Source: Methanofollis liminatans DSM 4140 (GTDB lineage: Archaea; Halobacteriota; Methanomicrobia; Methanomicrobiales; Methanofollaceae). Taken from it: DNA of 64,000 nucleotides. Within the stretch, counting starts at the first letter, position 1; every line of letters starts with the position of its first letter. The DNA lies in contig NZ_CM001555.1 in NCBI RefSeq assembly GCF_000275865.1, positions 889,706 to 953,705 of the forward strand. Direction: 5' to 3'. The translations under genes and the position numbers were made by a program. This document shows positions 35,795 through 43,471 of this stretch, piece after piece. The notes under the pieces are model-generated. The model did no database searches, was not told the origin of the DNA, and saw nothing but the letters and a program-made list of their open reading frames with translations.

Positions 35795-37047
35795 GATTGG
35801 TCACCCCGTGTGATCGCATTTACCAGACGTTCGGCCTCTTCGATCCGGCCGTTCTGGGCGCAGGCCCTGATCGAGTAGGTCGCATCGATGAGGAGTTTTT
35901 TCGTCAGCACCCTTGTCAGGTCGTCGATGACGGCGGCGGTCTCGGGGCTGCACCCCTGCAGCCGCGCGCAGGCGCGGTCGCGTTCCCTGAGCCTGATCGC
36001 CTCGGCCCACGTGAAGAGGCCGCCGAGCACCTCGTCGGCCGACGCTCCGTTGAGCATGGTGATGAACCGGTCGATCTCGGCCTCTATGTGCGCTTCTGCC
36101 CGCGCCGCCTCTTCCCGCCGGGCCTCCATATTGTGCTCGTTGACGTCCCTGAGGTTGTCGATGGTGAAGAGGTTCACCCCGTCGACCTCGCCCGCCCCCT
36201 CCTCGACGTCGCGCGGCTGGGCGATGTCGATGAGGACGAGGGGGCGCGGGTGGCCGTCGAGGGGCCAGCACCGCCCTTTCATCACGTCGGCAAGGATCTC
36301 CTTTGTGATCACCGGGTGCGGGGCCGAGGTGCAGGTGATCACGACGTCTGAGAGGGTGAAGTAGCGTCGAAGCTCGTTGAAGTGGACCGCTTTGCCGCCG
36401 ATCTTCCCGGCGAGCATGACGGCCCGTTCATAGGTGCGGTTTGCGACATAGATGGCGGTCAGGTTCTTTGCGGCGAGCGCCTGCGCCACGAGCATTCCCA
36501 TCTCGCCGCTGCCGATGACGAGAATGTGCCGCCCTTTGAGGGTGGTGAGGAGGTTTTCGGCGAGTGCCACGGCGGCCGAACCGATGGAGACCGAGCCGCG
36601 GTTGATCTTTGTCTGTTTTCTCACCTCGATTCCGACGTGCACCGCCTTTTTCATGCAGAGGTCGATGACCTGGCTGCAGGCGCCGGCCTCCTGCGAGGCG
36701 GCCCAGGCGCGCTTCAGCTGGCCCAGGATCTGGTCTTCGCCGACGATCATCGAGTCGATGCCGGCGGCGACCTGCAGCAGGTGGCGGAGGACGTCGACGC
36801 CCTCCCTGATCTCGAATTTCTCCCGCCCCTGCTCATGAAGAAAGTCGGTGAGCGAGGCGGCGCTCCCCTGGACGAGCACCTCGATCCTGTTGCAGGTCTG
36901 GAGGAGGAGCACTCCCCTGAAGCGCTCCCGCGCCGCCATCAAAAACGCCTGTTCGTCGGGAAACCTGAACGCTTCAAGGTCTGAAAGCCCTGCCGTATGG
37001 TGGCTGAGGCCGGCCATCGCCAGGTCAGTACGGAGTATCTTTTCCAC
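35773..37047 (-). CDS. hemA: Glutamyl-tRNA reductase
   Basis: A 424-residue NADPH enzyme that starts tetrapyrrole synthesis from glutamyl-tRNA. The catalytic Cys is in LLQTCNRIEVL; VAAGIDSMIVGEDQILGQLK and the Rossmann motif VIGSGEMGMLVAQAL follow. I place the start at GTG 37047 (VEKILRTDLAMAGLSHHTAG), preceded by GGGAGCGG; the longer frame lies within the siroheme gene. The start overlaps that gene by 23 bases. Confidence 0.94.
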   Translation of the reverse strand: MEKILRTDLAMAGLSHHTAGLSDLEAFRFPDEQAFLMAARERFRGVLLLQTCNRIEVLVQGSAASLTDFLHEQGREKFEIREGVDVLRHLLQVAAGIDSMIVGEDQILGQLKRAWAASQEAGACSQVIDLCMKKAVHVGIEVRKQTKINRGSVSIGSAAVALAENLLTTLKGRHILVIGSGEMGMLVAQALAAKNLTAIYVANRTYERAVMLAGKIGGKAVHFNELRRYFTLSDVVITCTSAPHPVITKEILADVMKGRCWPLDGHPRPLVLIDIAQPRDVEEGAGEVDGVNLFTIDNLRDVNEHNMEARREEAARAEAHIEAEIDRFITMLNGASADEVLGGLFTWAEAIRLRERDRACARLQGCSPETAAVIDDLTRVLTKKLLIDATYSIRACAQNGRIEEAERLVNAITRGDQSCFRKED

Positions 37048-37666
37048 TGATATACCGCTCCCATATTCTCTGGTATGCCCGTTCTTCGCCCTCCGAGAGC
37101 CAGGACCAGGCATCGGGGTCGCGAAGGACGGCCCGCAGGATCCGCTGCCGTTCTTCCTGCGACCCGACGCACTCCTTTACGTCTTCCCTGAGGCGCGCCT
37201 GGACGCCGATCATCGCATCGAGGTGGGGAAACGCCGCCTCCAGGTGCTCGCGCAGGAAGCGGGGGATTGCAGGGCTCGCCCCGCCGGTGCTGATCGCGAG
37301 GAGGTAGCGCTCCCCCCGGATCACCGAGGGGACGAGGACGTCGCCCGCCTCCCCGTCGGCGTTGTTGAAGAGGGCGCCTGCGGACCTGGCCGCCCGCCCG
37401 ATCCGGTCGTTTAAGTCCGGGTCTGAGGTTGCGGCGACGACGAGGAAGGCGTCCCCGATCAGGCTCTCAAGGGCGGATTCGTCCATGCTCGCGCACTCCA
37501 CTTCGATGCGTTCGATGCCCGGGCTCAAGAGCGCCGGCAGAAACGATCTGCTGATGACGGTGACCCGGGCCTCCCCGGAGAAGAAGGCTGCTTTACGCGC
37601 CCCCACGGCGCCGCCGCCGAATATGACGACGCGTCGGGCTGCAAGGTCGATCATCAGCGGTATCAT
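37025..37666 (-). CDS. Precorrin-2 dehydrogenase/sirohydrochlorin ferrochelatase
   Basis: A 213-residue CysG-N/Met8-type protein starting MIPLMIDLAARRVVIFGGGAV. The NAD-binding Rossmann loop is GGGAVGARKAAFF; FNNADGEAGDVLVPSVI and STGGASPAIPRFLREHLE follow. It oxidises precorrin-2 to sirohydrochlorin and may insert iron. It is the first gene of the six-gene tetrapyrrole operon, although it acts last; that order suggests coordinated supply of sirohydrochlorin for F430 and siroheme. Confidence 0.9.
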   Translation of the reverse strand: MIPLMIDLAARRVVIFGGGAVGARKAAFFSGEARVTVISRSFLPALLSPGIERIEVECASMDESALESLIGDAFLVVAATSDPDLNDRIGRAARSAGALFNNADGEAGDVLVPSVIRGERYLLAISTGGASPAIPRFLREHLEAAFPHLDAMIGVQARLREDVKECVGSQEERQRILRAVLRDPDAWSWLSEGEERAYQRIWERYISGKDTPY

Positions 37667-37774
37667 CACTGATCTGTGGGCGGCGGGCGTACTTTAAGAT
37701 TCTGTATCACTTCTGTGGGGTGTTTGTAGCACCCGCCCGCCGCCCCCGGCTATATATCTCTCCTCTTCCCATGC

Positions 37775-38752
37775 ATGGGCATGAGCTCTGGTATCCATGC
37801 CCTCACCGCCATCGACGGTGCGGTATCTCACACAAAATCACTCCTCTGGCCTTTCAGGGCCGGGGTGTGGCTGAGGCTTGCGGTGATCGCCCTCTTCGTC
37901 GGCGGATTCGGGGGCGGGTTCAATTTCTTCTCGTTCCCTGACGGCGGGGGGCACGCGGGATCGGGGATGCCGGTGGACCTCTTCGCGCCGGGCCTGGGCG
38001 TTGCCTTCCTCCTCATCGGGATCATCCTCATCCTCGCCCTGGTCTTCGGGATCATCGGGTCGATCTTCCAGTTCGTCTTCGTCGACTGCCTGGCCTCGGG
38101 CGAGGTCTCGCTCTCGCGCACCTTCGGGATGCGGAGCGGCAAGGGCCTGCGGCTCTTTCTCTTCCAGGTCGTCTTCGCCCTCCTGATGGTGGCGGCGATG
38201 ATCGTCGCCCTGCTGGCCGTCTTCCTCCCGGTGCAGGGGATGGGTGCGCCCAACCTCCTCGCCCTCATCGTCCTGGTCCCGGCGGCGGTGCTGATCCTGG
38301 TGTGCGTCGGCGTCGTGCTGATGCTCACCACCGACTTCGTCGTCCCGGTGATGATCCGCTCGGACTGCGGGGTCATCGAGGGGTGGCGGCACGCCTGGGC
38401 TTTCATCCGCCCCGACCTGGTGAACGCCGCCGCGTACGTCGTCTTCAAGTTCCTGCTTGCGATCGTGCTCGGGCTCATTGCCCTGGTCCTCGCCCTCGTC
38501 GCCGCGGCCGTCATCGCCGTCCCGCTCGTGGCCGTCGGCGTGGTCGCCGGGATCGCCCTGGGGGATGCGGCGGTGCCGGTGTACCTCCTGCTCCTCCTCA
38601 TCGGGATCATCGTCGCCGTCCCGGTGCTCCTGCTGGTGCAGGTGCCGTTCGCGACCTTCCTCAGGTACTACAGCCTGGGCGTTCTCGCCCGGTTTTCGGC
38701 CGAATACGACCTTCTGAAAAGCCCGGCAGAGACCGGCGCGGTTCAGGCCTGA
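37775..38752 (+). CDS. Polytopic membrane protein of unknown function
   Basis: A 325-residue protein with about six or seven hydrophobic helices (FLLIGIILILALVFGIIG, FLLAIVLGLIALVLALVAA and others). The amphipathic N-terminus AIDGAVSHTKSLLWPFRAGVWLRLAVIA and the polar stretch MIRSDCGVIEGWRHAWAFIRP resemble a broad archaeal/bacterial membrane family of unknown role (DUF7544-like). A TATA-like CTATATATCTC precedes the start by about 25 bases. ATG 37775 is the first start; MSSGIHALTA two codons in is equally possible. Confidence 0.75.
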   Translation: MGMSSGIHALTAIDGAVSHTKSLLWPFRAGVWLRLAVIALFVGGFGGGFNFFSFPDGGGHAGSGMPVDLFAPGLGVAFLLIGIILILALVFGIIGSIFQFVFVDCLASGEVSLSRTFGMRSGKGLRLFLFQVVFALLMVAAMIVALLAVFLPVQGMGAPNLLALIVLVPAAVLILVCVGVVLMLTTDFVVPVMIRSDCGVIEGWRHAWAFIRPDLVNAAAYVVFKFLLAIVLGLIALVLALVAAAVIAVPLVAVGVVAGIALGDAAVPVYLLLLLIGIIVAVPVLLLVQVPFATFLRYYSLGVLARFSAEYDLLKSPAETGAVQA

Positions 38753-39087
38753 TCGTGCCGGGCGCCTGCGCGGCCATGCGCTCCCGCCCCCACTCCGGGC
38801 GGGCCTGCCGCGCCGGTCGGCGTGCGGCGGGGAGCGCCGCAGCGGACGGGTGGATTCCTGATTATTTTCCTTTTTTCGTTGAATTGTCGGGTTAAATCTG
38901 GTTTTTTCTTCGCCGGGATCGGTCGCCGATCGGTTCGATCCTGCCGGCCGGTGTGGTGCCGGTGCCCTCTTTCAGGCCGTCAGGGGGCAGGTGCGGGGTA
39001 TCGCCGACCATACTGACCCCCCTGAGTCTGGAAAATGCTTATATGTGAGAAGTGCGAATATTGTAGAGCGCTGCGGTAAAATGCAGA
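38753..39087. other. Gene-free region before tRNA-Gly
   Basis: About 335 bases without a convincing frame. The first half is very GC-rich; a T-rich stretch (TTTTCCTTTTTTCG) at about 38866-38880 could end the membrane-protein transcript. GCTTATATG at 39037-39045 is the likely TATA box for tRNA-Gly. Confidence 0.5.
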
Positions 39088-39159
39088 GCGCCGATAGTGT
39101 AGTGGTTATCACTAGGCGTTGCCAACGCCTAAACCCGGGTTCGAGTCCCGGTCGGCGCA
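39088..39159 (+). tRNA. tRNA-Gly (GCC anticodon)
   Basis: Acceptor GCGCCGA/TCGGCGC pairs perfectly with discriminator A at 39159. The D arm GTGTAGTGGTTATCAC, anticodon stem AGGCG/CGCCT with loop TTGCCAA, and T arm CCGGG-TTCGAGT-CCCGG are all intact. A TATA box lies about 45 bases upstream, implying a short 5' leader. Confidence 0.97.
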
Positions 39160-39367
39160 CTTCTTCTTTGTGATCTCTGTTTGAGATGGTTCGTTTTGTG
39201 TGATGTGTTCGGGGGACGGCAGGTGCTGTTAGGGTAATTTTCTCCTGTGGCTGCTGGTTCTGTGCTCTTTCCTGTTGAGGTGTGGAATATCTGTGGATCC
39301 GCATCCTTTCACCCGCCTTCTTCGCGGATAAAAGTGGTTATTACCCCCCTGGCGCAAAGACTACCCC

Positions 39368-39607
39368 ATGGAAGTCACCCTCCCCCAGCTCAGGAATCTC
39401 CTCTACCCCATGGAGTGGTTCTTTCGGTTCTCCATCCTCAGCTTCGTGGTCTGGCTCGCCCAGCCGCTCTATCCCGGCAACTACATCGCCTACTCGATCG
39501 CCCTCTATGTCCTCTGGTTCCTGATCCTGGTGATGTTCGCCTGGCAGATCGTGATCACCGCCCGTTTCCTCCGCGGATACGGGGCTGAACAGGAACCGAC
39601 CGACTGA
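39368..39607 (+). CDS. Small two-helix membrane protein
   Basis: A 79-residue protein. An amphipathic start (MEVTLPQLRNLLYPMEWFFR) is followed by two transmembrane helices (FSILSFVVWLAQPLY and AYSIALYVLWFLILVMFAW) and a short polar tail. A TATA-like GATAAAAG lies about 35 bases upstream; there is little room for a ribosome-binding site, so it may be near-leaderless. No family is recognised. Confidence 0.65.
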   Translation: MEVTLPQLRNLLYPMEWFFRFSILSFVVWLAQPLYPGNYIAYSIALYVLWFLILVMFAWQIVITARFLRGYGAEQEPTD

Positions 39608-39706
39608 ACGCACGTCGCTCCTCTCCCGGCGGCGCCTTGGCTCAGGGCGGGTGCTGATCTCTCCGCCGTCTTTGGGACGACCTGCACGGGCCGGATCGAC
39701 CGGGCG

Positions 39707-40153
39707 TCAGTCCTTCCTGTAGCCCGCCACCGCCGTCCCGCTGTACTGGATGGCGTGCCCTTTCAGCGCCTCTTTCAACTCCGCCCCCCCGGCACCGCCC
39801 GGGAGATCGAGCGGCCCATCGGTCCCGTAGATATTGAAGTAATACTCATGGGCCGATCCCTTCGGCAGGCAGGGCCCGCTGTAGCCGGTCTTCCCGAGGT
39901 CGTTTCTTCCCTGGCGTGCCGCGATGGGAGCGTGCACCTCGGCTGTTTTCGGGATCCCCGCGGGTACGACATCGGTCGCTTTGATGTTCCAGATCAACCA
40001 GTGATCGACCTTTGCGCCCGGGTCGGTCAGGATGATCGCAAAATATGGCGACTTCAATCCCGAGATCCGGATCTCGGGTGAACTGTCCTCGCCGTCGCAG
40101 GTGTGCTGCTCCGGGAAGGTGGTGAAGCCAATCTCTATAACCGGGTTGTCCAT
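39707..40153 (-). CDS. PEBP family protein (YbhB/YbcL type)
   Basis: A 148-residue phosphatidylethanolamine-binding-like protein. The ligand-site motifs are TCDGEDSSPEI, LTDPGAKVDHWLIWNI and GYSGPCLPKGSAHEYYFNIYG. Bacterial and archaeal members are soluble and of unclear function. GGGGGGAAAA precedes ATG 40153 and a TATA-like CTTATACG lies further upstream on the minus strand, so it has its own promoter. Confidence 0.93.
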   Translation of the reverse strand: MDNPVIEIGFTTFPEQHTCDGEDSSPEIRISGLKSPYFAIILTDPGAKVDHWLIWNIKATDVVPAGIPKTAEVHAPIAARQGRNDLGKTGYSGPCLPKGSAHEYYFNIYGTDGPLDLPGGAGGAELKEALKGHAIQYSGTAVAGYRKD

Positions 40154-40395
40154 TCGTTTTCCCCCCGGGTCAATATGCAGATATTCTATCGTATAAGTGT
40201 ATTGTGCTGGATCCGATTATTGGTTATAATTCTCGATTATTGGAGATATGGGCATTATGTCTGGTTTTTGTGGTGCCGGTTCCCTGGAAAAGAGTGAGAA
40301 TATCGATCGGCACGCTCCTGGCTATCAATGGCTTTTTATTGGGGAGAATATTGATTCGCCGGATCATTGTCGGGATCCTTGCGTTCCGTACTGCC

Positions 40396-41730
40396 TTACC
40401 TTTTTTTCTTCAGGTCCCCGACGAACTTCCGCACCGCCGTCACCCCGGCCACCATATCGGGCGCCGCCTCGTTCACGAACGCCACCTCGTCAAGGCTCGT
40501 CATCGGCCGCTCCCGCCGGTAGAGGTCGAGCGCCGCCGCCCCGTCGTAGTCCACGCAGGCGATCCGTGCGGCGAAATGGTCCCGCGGGAGCATGATCGCA
40601 TCGCCGCTCAGGGTGGCGACATGGTAGGGGTGGGCGAGCAGGGCGGCGGAGAGACCGTTCGCCTCCGCGATATCGGCCCGGCCGAGGCGGTCGGTGAGGG
40701 CGTTGAAGTCGGCCAGGAAATAAAACCCGCCCTCGGGCTTCGTCGCCGCCACCCCCTCGATCATCGCGAACGCCCGGCTCATGTACCGGCACATGATCCC
40801 GTGGATCGCCCTGATCGTCCTGATGTACTCCTCGATCTCGAGGTTCGGCGAGTAGGCGGTCACTGCCGCCACCTGCACCGGCGTCGAGACCGCGGTGTAG
40901 ATCGTCGCCGCGATCGCCGTCATGTCGGCGATCAGGTCCTCCGGGCCGCTTTCGGGCAGGACACAGACGCCGAGACGGTATCCCGCGGCCGACCGGTCCT
41001 TCGAGAGCCCGCCGGTCACGAAGGTCCCCTCAGGGTACACCGCCGCCATCGAGGTGAAGTGCTCGAAGGTGTAGGTGGTGAGGGCGTAGATCTCGTCGGC
41101 GAGGACGAGACAGCCGTACTCCCGGCAGACCGCCGCGATCTCCTCGAGTTCGCGGCGGGAGTACAGGGCGCCGGTCGGGTTGTTCGGGTTATTAAGGATC
41201 AGGATATGGCGCCGGTCCGGGTCGGCGGCGAGCACCGCTCTGAGCGCCTCCGGGTCGATCCGGTATCCCCGCTCCCGCTCTGGCGGGAGGGTGAGATATG
41301 GCCTGCCGATCAGTCTTAGAATGGGCGCATACCCCACCCATGAGGGCGACGGGATGATCGGGACTGCATCGAGCGATGAAAAGAGGATGGCGATCACCTC
41401 TTTCGTCCCGTTTCCGACGAAGACCCGGTCGGGATCTGCAACAAGTCCGAAGTGCCGCCGGTAAAATGCAGCGACGGCCGTCCGCAGGGGTTCGATGCCC
41501 GCCGCCTCTGCATATTCGCCGTGGACCGCTCCCTGTGCGAGCGCCTTCGCCAGCGCCGGCGGCACCGGAAAGGGCGACTGCCCGAGGGCGAAGTTGTAAT
41601 ACCGTTCGTTGCAGCCCGCAAGGCTGCATGCCCTCCTCTGCCTGGCGATCATCTGCCCGATCCTCAGGTTTTCGGGCATGGTGAGCGCATCGATATGCGG
41701 TTCTGTCCGTAGTGCAAAGACCTGTTCCAT
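40396..41730 (-). CDS. Class I/II aminotransferase
   Basis: A 444-residue PLP-dependent aminotransferase, fold type I. The cofactor region shows NNPNNPTGALYSRRELEE, VLADEIYALTTY and the PLP lysine in TGGLSKDRSAAGYRLG. The N-terminal 40 residues (QVFALRTEPHIDALTMPENL) are longer than in typical aspartate aminotransferases. Substrate is unknown. The promoter carries a TATA box and a perfect 20-bp palindrome. Upstream is a TPP-dependent enzyme on the same strand, which raises the possibility that the two act on the same 2-oxoacid. Confidence 0.85.
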   Translation of the reverse strand: MEQVFALRTEPHIDALTMPENLRIGQMIARQRRACSLAGCNERYYNFALGQSPFPVPPALAKALAQGAVHGEYAEAAGIEPLRTAVAAFYRRHFGLVADPDRVFVGNGTKEVIAILFSSLDAVPIIPSPSWVGYAPILRLIGRPYLTLPPERERGYRIDPEALRAVLAADPDRRHILILNNPNNPTGALYSRRELEEIAAVCREYGCLVLADEIYALTTYTFEHFTSMAAVYPEGTFVTGGLSKDRSAAGYRLGVCVLPESGPEDLIADMTAIAATIYTAVSTPVQVAAVTAYSPNLEIEEYIRTIRAIHGIMCRYMSRAFAMIEGVAATKPEGGFYFLADFNALTDRLGRADIAEANGLSAALLAHPYHVATLSGDAIMLPRDHFAARIACVDYDGAAALDLYRRERPMTSLDEVAFVNEAAPDMVAGVTAVRKFVGDLKKKR

Positions 41731-41752
41731 CGCTGCCGTCCCCCTCTCTGAC

Positions 41753-41772
41753 AGTCACCCTGCAGGGTGACT
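41753..41772 (-). promoter_or_regulatory. Perfect 20-bp palindromic operator
   Basis: AGTCACCCTGCAGGGTGACT is fully self-complementary. On the minus strand a TATA box (TTTTTTATAG, about 41774-41783) lies directly upstream, and the aminotransferase ATG (41730) is 22 bases downstream. The palindrome therefore occupies the space between TATA box and transcription start, where a dimeric repressor would block initiation. Confidence 0.7.
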
Positions 41773-41794
41773 CTATAAAAAAGTATGGGCTCCC

Positions 41795-43429
41795 TCAGAA
41801 CCGCTTCGGGTCGGTCTCCACGTCCACGATCGCCGGTCGCCCGCTTTCCAGGGCATTTACTATGGCAGGAGCCAGTTCGGCGGGCCTCTCCACCGAAAAC
41901 CCCTCGCCGCCGCATGCCCGTGCATATGCCGCAAAATCCGGGTTGTGCAGTTCGGTCCCGAAGTTCGGGTAGTTCTCCACCCGCTGCTCGACGCGGATCA
42001 TCCCCAGTTCGTGGTTGTTGAGCACCACGACCGTCATCGGCAGGTCGTACTTCACCGCCGTCAAAAACTCCGCCATCGCCATCGAAAACCCGCCGTCGCC
42101 GGTGATGCAGACCGCCGGCCGATCAGGATAGGCGATCTTCGCCGCGATCGCCGCCGGCATCGCAAACCCCATCGTCGCCAGATATCCCGACATCGCGAAC
42201 TTCTGCCCGGGCCGCATCCTGAAGTTCCGCCCGAACCACCACCCGTTCTCCCCGACATCGACGGTGATGACGGCGTCGTCGGGTAAAATCTTGGAGAGCA
42301 CCTGCATGATGAACGGGGGCCTGATCGGCACCGCATCAGCATCTGCCTCCCGGTCGATCTGCGCCCTCCATGCCGCCCGGTCCCGTGCGACCGCCTCCTT
42401 CCTCGCCCCATCCTCACGCCGCTCCAGGCGCTCGAGGAGGCGGGGCAGCACCAGCCCGCAGTCTCCCCAGAGCGAGACGGTCTCTGCGTGCCGCCCGAGT
42501 TTGATCGGGTCGAGGTCCACCTGGACGAGCGGTTTTCCTCCCGGGACGTTCGTCTGCTTCGAGAACCCCACCCCGAAGGCGAGGAGGAGATCGGCCTCTT
42601 CGGCCCTCCTCCGTGCCTGCGCCGATCCCACCGAACCCAGGATGCCCAGGTGCCAGGGGTCATCCCCGGGGATCAGTCCCTTCGCCCTGAAGGTGGTGAG
42701 GATCGGGGCGGCGATCCGCTCCCCGATGGCGCGGACCGCCGGGATGGCGTCGCGAGCGCCCCACCCCGCGATGATCACCGGCCTTTCTGCCCTGTTCACG
42801 GCCTCTGCCGCCCGGTCGATCCCGGCGTTTGAGGGTGCGATCTCCCTGGACGGCGGCATCCCCTCGGCCGCGCAGCAGGCCGGATCGACCACCTCCTTCT
42901 GGACGTCGTTCGGGATCGAGAGCTGGGCGACGCCGCGGTGGACGATCGCGTGGCGCATCGCGGCATCGACCAGGCGGACCGCCATCGTCTTCTCGTGCAG
43001 GGTGTTGTTATAGACCGTCACCGGCCGGAAAAAGGCGTCCTGATCGATCTCCTGGAACCCGCCCGGCCCGGCGTACTGCGCCTCCACCTGACCGTTGAGG
43101 GATATCACCGATGCCCGGTCCTCTTTTGCGTCGTACAGCCCGGTGGCAAGATTCGTCGCACCGGGCCCGGCGATCGTGACGCAGGCGGCGACCCGTCCGG
43201 AGAGCTTGTGGTAGGCGGACGCCGCCATCGCCGCAGTCTCCTCGTGGCGGACCTGAAAAAAGCGTATCTCCGGATGTTTCCTGACGGCGTCGATGACGCC
43301 CAGCGACGAGGTGCCGGGAATCCCGAAGACGACACCCACGCCCCACCTGACGAGTTCCCCGATGATTACGTCGGCGACCGTCTGCCCGTCCCTGGCGCCT
43401 TCCCCTGAAGAATGACTATCCTCTGACAT
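41795..43429 (-). CDS. Thiamine pyrophosphate enzyme of the pyruvate oxidase/acetolactate synthase family
   Basis: A 544-residue TPP enzyme. The catalytic glutamate is in FFQVRHEETAAMAAS; VTIAGPGATNLATGL follows; the TPP diphosphate motif is ITGDGGFSMAMAEFLTAVKYDLPMTVVVLNN. The stretch FAMSGYLATMGFAMPAAI resembles PoxB-type pyruvate oxidases more than IlvB. FAD-binding ability of the central domain cannot be judged. It could decarboxylate or oxidise a 2-oxoacid; the adjacent aminotransferase suggests an amino-acid-derived substrate. Its own TATA box and an inverted repeat lie immediately upstream. Confidence 0.8.
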   Translation of the reverse strand: MSEDSHSSGEGARDGQTVADVIIGELVRWGVGVVFGIPGTSSLGVIDAVRKHPEIRFFQVRHEETAAMAASAYHKLSGRVAACVTIAGPGATNLATGLYDAKEDRASVISLNGQVEAQYAGPGGFQEIDQDAFFRPVTVYNNTLHEKTMAVRLVDAAMRHAIVHRGVAQLSIPNDVQKEVVDPACCAAEGMPPSREIAPSNAGIDRAAEAVNRAERPVIIAGWGARDAIPAVRAIGERIAAPILTTFRAKGLIPGDDPWHLGILGSVGSAQARRRAEEADLLLAFGVGFSKQTNVPGGKPLVQVDLDPIKLGRHAETVSLWGDCGLVLPRLLERLERREDGARKEAVARDRAAWRAQIDREADADAVPIRPPFIMQVLSKILPDDAVITVDVGENGWWFGRNFRMRPGQKFAMSGYLATMGFAMPAAIAAKIAYPDRPAVCITGDGGFSMAMAEFLTAVKYDLPMTVVVLNNHELGMIRVEQRVENYPNFGTELHNPDFAAYARACGGEGFSVERPAELAPAIVNALESGRPAIVDVETDPKRF

Positions 43430-43454
43430 GATCCCCCTCTATCGAAGGGGGATC
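43430..43454 (-). promoter_or_regulatory. Inverted repeat abutting the TPP-enzyme start codon
   Basis: GATCCCCCT and AGGGGGATC form perfect 9-bp arms with a 7-base spacer; the arm next to the ATG contains the purine-rich AGGGGG that would be the ribosome-binding site. A TATA box on the minus strand (AGATATAGT, about 43461-43470) puts the transcription start near or inside the repeat. It is either an operator over the start site or an mRNA hairpin hiding the ribosome-binding site. Confidence 0.6.
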
Positions 43455-43471
43455 GACCCCATACTATATCT

